Shown piece by piece: positions 6,255 through 13,624 of a DNA stretch of 14,488 nucleotides. The stretch lies in NCBI GenBank assembly GCA_041648155.1, contig JBAZPL010000051.1, forward strand, positions 1 through 14,488. The letters run 5' to 3'. The translations under genes and the position numbers were made by a program. Under the pieces are notes generated by a model, which made no database searches, had not been told where the DNA came from, and saw nothing but the letters and a program-made list of their open reading frames with translations. The DNA is from SSS58A sp041648155. Lineage in GTDB: Bacteria; Krumholzibacteriota; Krumholzibacteriia; Krumholzibacteriales; Krumholzibacteriaceae. Every line of letters starts with the position of its first letter. Position 1 is the stretch's first letter.

Positions 6255-8228
6255 ATGAATGCACGACTTCGCCTGGGGGCCGCGATCGCGCTCGCAGCGA
6301 GCGTGTTCGCGGGATCACCTGCCCTTGCGGTCGATCCGGGTCAAACGGCGCCCCCGTTCGAATTGCCGCTCATGGACGGCGCGGGGAGCGCGCTGTCGGA
6401 TGAGCTCTTTTCGAAACACGAGTACACGTTCATCGTTTTCTGGCGTTCGAGCTGCCCGCACTGCGTCGAAGCGCTCCTCGGCTGCGAGCGCTTCTATCGA
6501 ACGTACGGCGGGGAGGATATCGCCGTCCTCGGGATCAACGCCGAGGACCGCGACCGGCTCGCGGCGCGGGGAGTGATCGAGTCGAACGGCATCACGTTTC
6601 CCCAGGCGCAGGATGCGGGAGGGATGGTGTCGGCGAGCTACGGCATCCCTTTCGAAACGTTCACACTATGCCTCGTCGGGAAGGGAGGCGCCGTTCTTGG
6701 GGTGCGATTCGACCCGGAGGGGGACACCGGTGCGGCGATGGATGAGATGCTGCGGCAGGGGGAGAGCCCGGCCGCGACGAGCGGGACGGCGCCGGGCGTG
6801 CCCGGCTCACCCGGCGCACCCATCTCACCCGGAGCACCGGGGGAGGGAAAAACCTTTTCCTATCACGGGCTCCATCGTATCCGTCTGCTCGCCGTCGATG
6901 CGCGCGGTGTGGACGCGACGGGACTCTACGGCGAGCCGGTGAATCCGCAACGCGGCGTTCAGTACCGGCTCGATGTCGAGGCGTCGATGAGGCTTGCGAA
7001 GGGTCTCCGCGCAGGAGGGCTCCTCAGGATCAGCAACGAAGGAAAAAAGGTCCTCGCTTCCGGTCCGGATTACCTCGGCTCGGAGTGGGGGAGCGCGTTC
7101 GCCGAGATCGAGGCGGCGGCATTTCGCGTCAGAATCGGATACTACGATCTCTCCATGACGCCGTTTACCCTCATGCGCTGGGATTGGGACGACAGCCCGC
7201 GCGTCGGAGGGGACACGGGCTGCGGATGCGGCGGCCCCACCGCGGGAGCGATCCTCGTCGAGAGCCTCGAGGAGCTCGGGCCCGATCTCACGGTCGAGGG
7301 GGCGCTCGCCTCGTACGCCGCGTTCGATTGTGAAGTGCGTCTCTTTTACGCGATACCGCGGCGGGCGATCGAGACGAGCTATTCGGCGTACCGCTTCGGC
7401 GGCGAGGAGCGGGCCCGGTATTCCCAGGAGATCGCGGGATTCGAGTGGAGATGGCAGCGCCTTGACGAGCGGACGGGGTCGTTCTGGAAAGCGGGCGCGC
7501 ACGCGATCGCGAGCTTCGAAAACCGGTGCTCGGTGGATTTCTACGGGCTCGACTATCTTTCCGAGGATCCCTGGATCAGCACGCGGACTCTGAGCTTTAC
7601 GGCGGAGGCGCCGCTCGTGCGGTACGCGCGTCTGCGCGGCGAGATCATTGCGTGGAACGACACCGACGAGCGCGGCCTCATGACGGCGGGCGGTCTCGCG
7701 GACGTGTCGCGCAGAGGGGGTGGCGGACGCGGGGGGATCGCGATAGAAAAGCCGCTGGGCCCTTCCATCCTCGTGGATTACCTGTGCCTCGCCCGCGGAT
7801 TCTCGACGCCGTATTCCGCCCTTTCGTACGAGGAAAACACCGAGGGTATCCGCGCGTCCGCGCGCGCGCCGCTTCTCGGCGATCGTATAACGCTCTCTCT
7901 CTTCTATAAGAGGCTGCGCGAGGCGGACGTCTCCCCGCCCGCCACGGAACGGAAGCAGATCTCCCTCTCCGGCGCGTCGCTCGATCTCGGCCTCTGGAGG
8001 AGTCTCGGTGCGGGGCTCGGCTGGCTTGAGAAAGAGATGTGGCGGGATGGAGAGATTTCACCGGCCCGCTCGTCCCGGAGGGGAATCGTCGGGGAGCTTC
8101 GCTACGAGTTCGAGAAAATCGGCGCCGTACGGCTCCGGTACGAACGGATTGATTACACCGAAACGGTGCCCGATACGACGGAATCCGGGACGGACATGTA
8201 CTCGCTCTATTCCTCGATTGAATTCTAG
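6255..8228 (+). CDS. Secreted TlpA-like thioredoxin domain fused to a predicted outer-membrane beta-barrel
   Basis: The 657-residue product starts at an ATG with GGGAGG 8 nt upstream. It has a signal peptide (about 1-25, cleavage after SPALA). A TlpA/ResA-type thioredoxin domain (about 28-170) follows, with the redox motif C67-P-H-C70 in FWRSSCPHC and the cis-Pro segment YGIPFETF near 129-136. A Pro/Gly-rich, collagen-like linker (about 176-198) leads to some 450 residues of alternating polar and hydrophobic strands with many aromatics. The last residues, MYSLYSSIEF, end in Phe like an outer-membrane barrel recognition signal. An odd G-C-G-C-G-G (C323, C325) lies early in the barrel part. TlpA-like domains usually reduce or transfer disulfides in the periplasm. 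The barrel is inferred from composition and its end, and I recognise no named barrel family. It stands alone, divergent from the MATE gene. Confidence 0.75.
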   Translation: MNARLRLGAAIALAASVFAGSPALAVDPGQTAPPFELPLMDGAGSALSDELFSKHEYTFIVFWRSSCPHCVEALLGCERFYRTYGGEDIAVLGINAEDRDRLAARGVIESNGITFPQAQDAGGMVSASYGIPFETFTLCLVGKGGAVLGVRFDPEGDTGAAMDEMLRQGESPAATSGTAPGVPGSPGAPISPGAPGEGKTFSYHGLHRIRLLAVDARGVDATGLYGEPVNPQRGVQYRLDVEASMRLAKGLRAGGLLRISNEGKKVLASGPDYLGSEWGSAFAEIEAAAFRVRIGYYDLSMTPFTLMRWDWDDSPRVGGDTGCGCGGPTAGAILVESLEELGPDLTVEGALASYAAFDCEVRLFYAIPRRAIETSYSAYRFGGEERARYSQEIAGFEWRWQRLDERTGSFWKAGAHAIASFENRCSVDFYGLDYLSEDPWISTRTLSFTAEAPLVRYARLRGEIIAWNDTDERGLMTAGGLADVSRRGGGGRGGIAIEKPLGPSILVDYLCLARGFSTPYSALSYEENTEGIRASARAPLLGDRITLSLFYKRLREADVSPPATERKQISLSGASLDLGLWRSLGAGLGWLEKEMWRDGEISPARSSRRGIVGELRYEFEKIGAVRLRYERIDYTETVPDTTESGTDMYSLYSSIEF

Positions 8229-8247
8229 CTGTTCCTCGATTGAATTC
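8210..8247 (+). repeat. 16-bp direct repeat spanning the barrel gene stop
   Basis: TTCCTCGATTGAATTC occurs at 8210-8225, coding for the end of the barrel, and again at 8232-8247, just after its TAG, with a period of 22 bp. It looks like a small tandem duplication. Confidence 0.8.
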
Positions 8248-8268
8248 CGGCGCGCGCGGCCCTGAGGC

Positions 8269-8790
8269 CTAGCGGAACAGGCTCTTGATTGCTCCCCAGG
8301 ACTGGCTCTCGGCAGCGTTCACCGACGAGAAGTCAAACCAGTCGATCCACGCGCCGGCGTCTCCCGCCACGAATACGAACCTGAAGGTGAGCGGCGATTC
8401 GAAGATTCTGACGAGGTCTCCACCGAAGACCAGTATGGAGGTGCTTCAACTGCCGCAGTACCCTTTGCCGGCGAAGCTCAGGGTGATCGTCTGCGGGTCC
8501 TCCCCCTGGACCGGTTTCGTGACGAGATGAAACAGGTACGGCGAGTTCAGATTGCCCCAGCAACGCATCGAGAGCAGGTATGTCCCGAATCCAGAGGCGG
8601 GAACCTGGAACTCGGCCCATTCTCCCTCGTAGTCGAGGCCGAGGAGCGCGCTGTTGTACGCGCGGATATTTTCGGGCATTATATTGTTCGAGCTCGTGAA
8701 GTCCTCCGCCTGGACGAATACGTCGATCGCCCGCGCGAGGGAGGGGGCGAGGATGAGAACGGCGAAGACGAGCGCGACAAGCTTCTTCAT
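8269..8790 (-). CDS. Secreted CBM6-like protein with in-frame UGA (CGS-U), candidate selenoprotein
   Basis: The protein starts MKKLVALVFAVLILAPSLARA, a clear signal peptide cleaved near A21. The mature part resembles a CBM6/CBM35-type beta-sandwich: VQAEDF (26-31) near the start, YEGEWAEFQVP (54-64) in the middle and, near the end, WIDWFDF, the usual closing strand. An in-frame TGA (8448-8446) falls at codon 115 in Tyr-Cys-Gly-Ser-UGA. The frame then continues for 58 codons with the same codon bias and with strands the fold needs, ending at TAG (8271-8269). With UGA as selenocysteine the product is 173 residues with a C112-x2-U115 redox-type motif. It has its own promoter and no Shine-Dalgarno, so it may be leaderless. 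The tail SWGAIKSLFR looks like a short C-terminal motif. The alternative is a nonsense-mutated gene or a sequencing error. Sugar binding is inferred from the fold only. Confidence 0.65.
8418..8440 (-). promoter_or_regulatory. SECIS-like hairpin after the CBM6-like gene UGA
   Basis: On the minus strand CTCCA and TGGAG form a 5-bp lower stem. C-U/G-G pairs can extend it around an apical loop GGUCUUC. GGUCU begins 15 nt after the UGA, slightly nearer than the usual range. The loop resembles the one I recall from fdhF; the stem is imperfect, with a two-base bulge. Confidence 0.4.
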
Positions 8791-8797
8791 GGCGTCA

Positions 8798-8826
8798 ATT
8801 GTACGGCAAAACGCGGACGAAGTCAA
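8798..8826 (-). promoter_or_regulatory. Promoter of the CBM6-like gene, near-leaderless
   Basis: TTGACT (8826-8821), 17 bp, then TACAAT (8803-8798). The expected start, about 7 nt beyond the -10, falls at the ATG (8790). No Shine-Dalgarno is present, which fits a leaderless message. Confidence 0.6.
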
Positions 8827-8852
8827 CGGCTGCAAATGTCAGGGTGCGGTTC

Positions 8853-10556
8853 TCAGGATACGAGAAGGAACGAGACGATGATCTGCGCCAGAAGTATCTT
8901 CGCGATCATGGAGGCGGGATAGACCGCGGCGTACCAGATGTTCGGCAGCTCGTTTCCCGCCTGCTGGTTCGCGTAGGCGAGGCAGGCGGGCTGCGTGTGC
9001 ATCCCCGAGACGACGCCCATGACCGCCGACATCGGAAGCTTCAGGAACTTGTAGCCGGCCAGAATCGCCGCCACGGCGACTAGGCTCGTGATGAGCGCCC
9101 CGGCCGCGATGAGCCCCCAGCCGCCCGTCCTGAAGGTCGCGCCGAAACCCGGGCCGGCCTTCGTTCCGATCGCCGCGAGAAAGAACACGAGCCCGACCTG
9201 ACGGAGGACGAGGTTCGCCGTGTAGGGGAGACCCCAGATGATCGGCCCGGTCCGTTCGAGCTTGCCGAGGACGAGACCGACGATGAGCGGGCCTCCCGCG
9301 AAGCCGAGGCGGAATACCGTTCCGTTCGGGAGCGGGAAGGCGATCATCCCGAGGAGCACCCCGAGAACGACGCCGAGCGAGAGCGAGAGAAAATCGGTCT
9401 CCGAGATCGATCGGATCGAGTCGCCGAAGTACTTCGAGATCGCGTCGAGATTGCCGCGCTGAGCGACGACGCGGATGCGGTCCCCCGATTCGAGGATCGT
9501 GTCGGGGGACGGAACGAAATCGACGTCGCCGCGCCGGAGCCTCGTGATCGTCGCGTCGAAGAGCTTGTGGAGATCGAGCTCGCGAAGGGTCTTGCCGATC
9601 ACTTTCTTGTTCGAAACGAAGATGCGCCGGTAGGAGATGTTCCCGGCCGTTTCGGGAAGATGCTCGGCGCTCGGCTCGCCGAAGATGATGCGTGCCCGCT
9701 CGAGCGTGTCGGGATTGCCGACCGCCACGATGAGATTTCCGAGCGAGAGAATCGTGCCCGGGAGAACGACCGAGATCGCGTCTCCCTGCTTGATGCGGCT
9801 CAGGACGAATCCGGGCCCGCCGAGCGCCACGAGCGCTTCAGCGACTGTTTTGCCGTCCATGGCGGGGTTCGTTATTTTGAACGTTCTGTTGACGATGCCG
9901 GCCGCGCCCGACTCCTGGAGCCTCGCGGCCTCTTCCTTCGCGAAGTCGATCTTGAAGATCTTGATGAAGAAGAAAAACCAGAGAATGACGCCGAGCACGC
10001 CGAAGGGGTACGCGAGCCCGAAGGTGACCACGGGGCTCTCGAGGTAGAGCTTCAGCGCTTCGGGGGGCAGCGCGCCCTTCATGTTCTCGATCGTTTCGAC
10101 GGTCGCGGCGAGGGCCGGCGTGTTGGTGAGGGCTCCGCAGAAAAGTCCGGCGACGCTCGGCGCCGAAAGCCCCATGACGTTCTTGAGGACCACGGCGAGC
10201 GCGGCTCCCGCGCAGAGGACGGCGACGGCGAAAAGGTTGAGCCTGAGGCCCCTCTTGCGGAACGAGGCGAAGAAACCGGTGCCGGACTGAAGCCCGATGG
10301 CGTACACGAAGAGGACAAGGCCGATGACATAGATATAGTCGGGAAGGGCGAGGCGCTCGTCGATGGCGCCGAAGGCCATTCCGACGAAGAGGACGGCGGC
10401 CACGCCGAGCTTGAAGCCGAAGATCCTGATGTTCCCCACGAGGTATCCGAGCCCGATCACCGAAAAGAGGAGGAGGATCGGATTTCCGACGAGAACGTCC
10501 AGAACGCCCCTGAAGCCCGGGCCCAGCGCCGCGAACACGAACGCATGCCCCGCCAT
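8853..10556 (-). CDS. AspT/YidE-family transporter with two RCK_C domains
   Basis: This 567-residue inner-membrane protein has the arrangement of the aspartate:alanine exchanger (AAE) family. Membrane helices run to about 200, two soluble TrkA-C/RCK_C domains follow (about 222-295 and 308-380), then a second membrane half (about 388-567). GLQSGTGFF (88-96) in the first half and a matching AIGTKAGPGF in the second are the internal repeat typical of the AspT/YidE/YbjL duplication. Family members exchange aspartate and alanine or succinate; the substrate here is unknown. The ATG follows the DUF362 stop by one base, with AGGAG 7 nt upstream, so the two genes are almost certainly cotranscribed and coupled. 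RCK_C domains suggest regulation by a small ligand. A 62-nt gap with its own promoter separates it from the CBM6-like gene. Confidence 0.9.
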   Translation of the reverse strand: MAGHAFVFAALGPGFRGVLDVLVGNPILLLFSVIGLGYLVGNIRIFGFKLGVAAVLFVGMAFGAIDERLALPDYIYVIGLVLFVYAIGLQSGTGFFASFRKRGLRLNLFAVAVLCAGAALAVVLKNVMGLSAPSVAGLFCGALTNTPALAATVETIENMKGALPPEALKLYLESPVVTFGLAYPFGVLGVILWFFFFIKIFKIDFAKEEAARLQESGAAGIVNRTFKITNPAMDGKTVAEALVALGGPGFVLSRIKQGDAISVVLPGTILSLGNLIVAVGNPDTLERARIIFGEPSAEHLPETAGNISYRRIFVSNKKVIGKTLRELDLHKLFDATITRLRRGDVDFVPSPDTILESGDRIRVVAQRGNLDAISKYFGDSIRSISETDFLSLSLGVVLGVLLGMIAFPLPNGTVFRLGFAGGPLIVGLVLGKLERTGPIIWGLPYTANLVLRQVGLVFFLAAIGTKAGPGFGATFRTGGWGLIAAGALITSLVAVAAILAGYKFLKLPMSAVMGVVSGMHTQPACLAYANQQAGNELPNIWYAAVYPASMIAKILLAQIIVSFLLVS

Positions 10557-10557
10557 T

Positions 10558-11556
10558 TCAGATCTCCTTCACGGCGATCGAGGTGTCCACGTCCATGAAG
10601 CGCGCCGCCGCCCGCACGTGTCCCCAGGGAGAGTGCTTGTGCTGCTCGGCGAAGATGTCCTCGCGTCCCGTCTCCTTCGCGATCACCTCGAGCGTGGCGG
10701 CGTCCGCCGTGACCATGTCGTCCGCGCACACGAATCCGATGTCTTTCGCGATGAGAGGTCCCGGGTCCGACATGCAGTCGCAGAATTTCGAAATATTCTT
10801 GAGAACGTTTACGGAATACTTCTTCTTGAATCTCCCGTGCGCGATCGCAGCCGATTCGGCGAGAAGCTCATCGAATGTCGCGACGCGAGGCCGGATGCAC
10901 TGCGCCGGGCAGACGAGGACGCAGTTGCTGCAGCCCGGGCACCAGGTGACGCCGAAGCGCGGGCCCGCCGGATCGAGGGCGATGTTCCCCGTCGGACAGT
11001 TCTCGACGCACGCGCCGCACCGGGTGCATCCCTCCGAATAGACCGGCTCGCCCCCCTTGTGGATCGCGCCCTTCGTTTCTTTCGCCACGCATCCCATGCC
11101 GACGTTCTTGACGGCGCCGCCCATGCCGCACGCGACGTGCCCCTTGACGTGCGTGAGGAGGAGCACGCCGTCCGCCTTGAGCAGGTCCTTGCAGATGCGG
11201 TACGTCATGTGCGAGCCCTTCGCGGAGCTGCCGGCGTTCGAGACGGCGACGGGGCACCCGAGCTCCTCCCTCGAGTAGCCGTGCGCGGCCGCCGTGCCGA
11301 GGTAGCGGCGCTCGCTGTCGCGCGGGCTCGAGTATACGACCGGCGAATCGAAGATGAACGGTGTCGCCCCGAGGGCGGCGATGCAATCGACGACGCGCTT
11401 CGCCAGCGGCGCGGCGATGAAGTATTTGTTGCCCGGTTCTCCCATGTGAAGCTTGATCGCCACGCGGTCGCCCCGCGCGAAAACACCGCCGAGACGCTCC
11501 GCGAGAAAGGCGATGAGCGCGTCGTCGCTCCGCATGAATACCGCTTCGTGCCGCAT
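10558..11556 (-). CDS. DUF362 protein with two [4Fe-4S] ferredoxin clusters
   Basis: The 332-residue protein has an N-terminal DUF362-type domain (about 1-170: AIKLHMGE at 33-40, THVKGHVACGMGGAVKN at 135-151). A bacterial ferredoxin insert follows with C177-x2-C180-x2-C183-x3-C187 and C206-x2-C209-x2-C212-x3-C216, each a full set for one [4Fe-4S] cluster. Another Cys pair (C259, C261) and C277 lie nearer the C-terminus. No signal peptide is seen, so it is probably cytoplasmic. The family function is not established; electron transfer is the reasonable inference. The start has GGGAG 8 nt upstream. It is the first gene of a leftward unit with the AspT-type transporter, one base apart, suggesting a link between transport and a redox reaction. 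Confidence 0.92.
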   Translation of the reverse strand: MRHEAVFMRSDDALIAFLAERLGGVFARGDRVAIKLHMGEPGNKYFIAAPLAKRVVDCIAALGATPFIFDSPVVYSSPRDSERRYLGTAAAHGYSREELGCPVAVSNAGSSAKGSHMTYRICKDLLKADGVLLLTHVKGHVACGMGGAVKNVGMGCVAKETKGAIHKGGEPVYSEGCTRCGACVENCPTGNIALDPAGPRFGVTWCPGCSNCVLVCPAQCIRPRVATFDELLAESAAIAHGRFKKKYSVNVLKNISKFCDCMSDPGPLIAKDIGFVCADDMVTADAATLEVIAKETGREDIFAEQHKHSPWGHVRAAARFMDVDTSIAVKEI

Positions 11557-11607
11557 CGTATACGCTCCCTGCGTTGCTCGCGCGTCGCGCGCAAGACAGT
11601 CGGACTA

Positions 11608-11636
11608 TATATAACAACGCGGAGGACGCGTGTCAA
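11608..11636 (-). promoter_or_regulatory. Promoter of the DUF362-AspT operon
   Basis: TTGACA (11636-11631), 17 bp, then TATATA (11613-11608). Transcription would begin near 11601, about 45 nt before the DUF362 ATG. Confidence 0.75.
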
Positions 11637-11719
11637 TGCGAGCCGCGCCGTTTCGAATCGGCGTCGCGTGACGGCGCGCGCGATCGCGTGTTCATCTCGC
11701 TCGGCGCAACGCGGCGACG

Positions 11720-11780
11720 AAAAATATTTTTCAAATAATTTTAAAAAGTCTTGACACATTTTTTCTCCAATGAATAACAT
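11720..11780 (+). promoter_or_regulatory. Strong promoter with AT-rich UP element for the lysine-rich gene
   Basis: TTGACA (11751-11756) is preceded by about 28 bp of A and T runs (11720-11748), a typical UP-element composition in an otherwise GC-rich region. The -10 is weaker, TAACAT (11775-11780) at 18 bp. The 340-bp stretch 11557-11896 has no other gene: it holds this promoter, the opposite DUF362 promoter and the structured leader below. Confidence 0.65.
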
Positions 11781-11797
11781 GTGCACAATTAATTCGG

Positions 11798-11850
11798 TGC
11801 ATGCGTTGCGCGACATCACAAGCTCCCGATTGAAAGAAGCAACGCATGCA
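11798..11850 (+). promoter_or_regulatory. 12-bp perfect inverted repeat in the leader of the lysine-rich gene
   Basis: TGCATGCGTTGC (11798-11809) and GCAACGCATGCA (11839-11850) are exact inverted repeats with a 29-nt loop. In that loop TTGAAAG (11830-11836) can pair with CTTTCAA (11868-11874) downstream, giving a possible pseudoknot. It is not followed by a U-tract, so a leader regulatory structure or a protein-binding site is more likely than a terminator. Confidence 0.7.
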
Positions 11851-11896
11851 ATAGAGGCGATGGCGGGCTTTCAACTTTCACAAAGGAGTGGGAGAA

Positions 11897-12025
11897 ATGC
11901 CAAAAGCCAAAAAGAAAGCCAAGACCAAAGCGAAGCCCAAGAAGAAAGCAAAGGGCAAAGCCAAGGCGAAGAAGGCAGTGAAGGCGAAAGCGAAGCGCAA
12001 AGTTCGCAGAAAAGCCAAGAAATAG
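11897..12025 (+). CDS. 42-residue lysine/alanine-rich histone H1-like protein
   Basis: A short gene with an excellent ribosome site (AAAGGAG ending 8 nt before the ATG) encodes MPKAKKKAKTKAK and on in the same style. It has 22 Lys, 3 Arg and 10 Ala in 42 residues and no acidic, aromatic or Cys residue. This composition matches the tails of eukaryotic H1 and bacterial H1-like proteins (Chlamydia Hc1, AlgP-type repeats), which bind and condense DNA or RNA. It is complete, with its own strong promoter and a terminator, so it is a real gene and not a low-complexity accident. It probably acts in the cytoplasm on the nucleoid or RNA. No fold is expected and homology will be hard to prove. It lies just before the polyamine operon. 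Confidence 0.8.
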   Translation: MPKAKKKAKTKAKPKKKAKGKAKAKKAVKAKAKRKVRRKAKK

Positions 12026-12062
12026 CACGTCTTCTTGATATCGTAGCTTGAGAGTGCTAATG

Positions 12063-12097
12063 AACGGGAACGGCATCGGCCGTTCCCGTTTTATTTT
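12063..12097 (+). terminator. Intrinsic terminator of the lysine-rich gene
   Basis: AACGGGAACGGC (12063-12074) and GCCGTTCCCGTT (12079-12090) form a perfect 12-bp stem with a 4-nt loop, followed by TTATTTT. It isolates the gene from the polyamine operon. Confidence 0.92.
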
Positions 12098-12101
12098 GGC
12101 G

Positions 12102-12129
12102 TTGACAATGCCCGTGCCTCGGTCATAAT
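12102..12129 (+). promoter_or_regulatory. Promoter of the polyamine operon
   Basis: TTGACA (12102-12107), 16 bp, then CATAAT (12124-12129). The start near 12136 leaves a leader of about 85 nt, in which I see no clear riboswitch or conserved structure. Confidence 0.7.
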
Positions 12130-12221
12130 GCACTCGAACCGAATCAGTCTGCGGAAGGCGGCGGTTCAGGCATCACGGCGAGAACGCACACACATCGCAC
12201 CATTTCGAAAAGAGGTACTCC

Positions 12222-12782
12222 GTGGAGGGAAAGGTCCCCGACAAGATATTCCTGACGCGCGGCGCCGGGAGACACAAGGAAAAGCTCACGAGCTTCGAGC
12301 TTGCGCTGAGAGCCGCGGGGTTGTCGCAGTTCAACCTTGTCCACGTTTCGAGCATCTTTCCGCCTCATTGTGTTTTGATCCCGCGCACGAGAGGCGCTTC
12401 GATGCTCCATCCGGGGGAGATCGTGTACTGCGTGCTGAGCACCAACCACACGGACGAGCAGAGACGCCTCGTCGGCTCCGCGATCGGCGTTGCGATACCG
12501 ACCGACCGGAAGCGGTACGGATATATCTCCGAGCATCACGCCTTCGGAAAGCGGCAGGAGGAGCTCGGCGATTACACCGAGGATCTCGCCGCGACGATGC
12601 TCGCCTCGACCCTCGGCATCGAGATCGATCTCACGAGAGCGTGGAACGAGCGGAAACAGGAATGGAAGATCGCGGGGCAGATTGTCCGCACGACGAACAT
12701 TACGCAGACGTCGCTCGGCAAGGACGGCATGTGGACCACCGTCGTCGCCGCGGCGGTGTTTTGCAGCTACAAGAGCCGGTGA
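12222..12782 (+). CDS. pdaD: Pyruvoyl-dependent arginine decarboxylase
   Basis: The 186-residue proenzyme decarboxylates arginine to agmatine. It cleaves itself between two serines to form a pyruvoyl group; the site is HVSSIFPP, with S43-S44 as the expected cleavage pair. GYISEHHAFG (100-109) holds Glu104, the probable catalytic acid. Length and motifs match the archaeal/bacterial PdaD family rather than PLP-type SpeA. The start is GTG at 12222 with AGAGG about 6 nt upstream. Its TGA overlaps the ATG of the agmatinase gene (TGATG), so the two products are coupled. It is the first gene of a polyamine operon and the entry step from arginine. Confidence 0.95.
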   Translation: MEGKVPDKIFLTRGAGRHKEKLTSFELALRAAGLSQFNLVHVSSIFPPHCVLIPRTRGASMLHPGEIVYCVLSTNHTDEQRRLVGSAIGVAIPTDRKRYGYISEHHAFGKRQEELGDYTEDLAATMLASTLGIEIDLTRAWNERKQEWKIAGQIVRTTNITQTSLGKDGMWTTVVAAAVFCSYKSR

Positions 12783-13624
12783 TGGAACGGACGTTCGATT
12801 TTCTCGGCACAGAAGTTTCGGGAGCGAACAAGGATCGCGTCGCCGTGATCCCTGTTCCCGTCGAATGGAGCGCGTCGTACGGCAGGGGAACGGCCCGGGC
12901 TCCCCAGGCGATTCTCGACGCCTCGATGCAGATCGAGTTCTATAACTCCGCGCTCGACCTCGATCTCGAGAAAACGGGGATCGTCACCCTGCGGGAGAAG
13001 ATCGCGTGCAAGGATGATCTCGTTTCGTTCGTGCGCGCTCATCGCGATTTTTTTCGCGAGACGTTTCCCTGCTTTCTCGGCGGCGAGCACTCGATCACTC
13101 CGTGGATTCTCGAAGGTCTCGGCTACGAATCGCTCGGCGTCGTGTGGCTCGACGCGCATGCCGACATGCGCGCGCAGTACCTCGGCGAGAAGGAAAGCCA
13201 TGCGTGCGCGGCGCGGAATTCGCTCCCGTTCGGGAAGCTCGTCCAGATCGGCGTGCGGAGCTACTCGAGCGAAGAGCGCGATTTTCTGCGCGGCTGCGAC
13301 GGAACGAGGGTCTTCGGGTGGTGGAGCGAGGGCGCATGGGAGGCGATCCGGAGGCTTCCCGATCCCGTGTACCTTTCGATCGATTTCGACGCGGTCGATC
13401 CCTCGATTCTCCGCGCCGTCGGCACTCCCGAGCCCGGCGGGCTCCAGTGGGACGAGCTGATGGACCTGCTCTCGTTCGTTTTCGAGAACAAGCGCGTCGT
13501 GGCGATGGACGCGGTCGAGCTCGCACCCGTGGAGCACGACGAAACGTCCAATTTCATCGCGGCGAAGATCGTCTACGAGGCGATTTCGAGACACATCAGG
13601 AGGGAGTTGCACCGTGAAGCGTAA
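12782..13624 (+). CDS. speB: Agmatinase (ureohydrolase family)
   Basis: The 280-residue ureohydrolase hydrolyses agmatine to putrescine and urea with a binuclear manganese centre. The metal ligands are in place: H103 in GGEHS, D124, H126 and D128 in DAHAD, and D201 and D203 in SIDFDAVDP. GTPEPGG (214-220) is the usual family segment. The agmatinase loop after DAHAD reads KESHACAARN (137-146) instead of the common YSHGTPFRR, so the substrate pocket is a little unusual, but gene context (directly after arginine decarboxylase) supports agmatine. Its end overlaps the next gene by 11 nt. Confidence 0.93.
   Translation: MERTFDFLGTEVSGANKDRVAVIPVPVEWSASYGRGTARAPQAILDASMQIEFYNSALDLDLEKTGIVTLREKIACKDDLVSFVRAHRDFFRETFPCFLGGEHSITPWILEGLGYESLGVVWLDAHADMRAQYLGEKESHACAARNSLPFGKLVQIGVRSYSSEERDFLRGCDGTRVFGWWSEGAWEAIRRLPDPVYLSIDFDAVDPSILRAVGTPEPGGLQWDELMDLLSFVFENKRVVAMDAVELAPVEHDETSNFIAAKIVYEAISRHIRRELHREA

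Noticed and set aside
8210..8247. The 16-bp direct repeat as an attachment site or insertion footprint
   Set aside because: The copies are only 22 bp apart, and no integrase, transposase or inverted ends are nearby.
3990..8790. Genome-wide recoding of UGA as an ordinary sense codon
   Set aside because: TGA ends several genes at ATGA/TGATG overlaps with the next gene (1180, 4345, 10558, 12780), where it must act as a stop.
8820..8855. UGA readthrough of the AspT-type gene
   Set aside because: Only about nine codons follow before another stop, and they overlap the promoter of the next gene.
9567..10598. Long plus-strand frame opposite the AspT-type gene
   Set aside because: It is extremely rich in Glu, Asp and Arg, has no family features and lies antisense to a clear transporter gene.
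12023..12059. TAGCAC/GTGCTA inverted repeat after the lysine-rich gene
   Set aside because: Only 6 bp with a 25-nt loop; likely chance next to the strong terminator.
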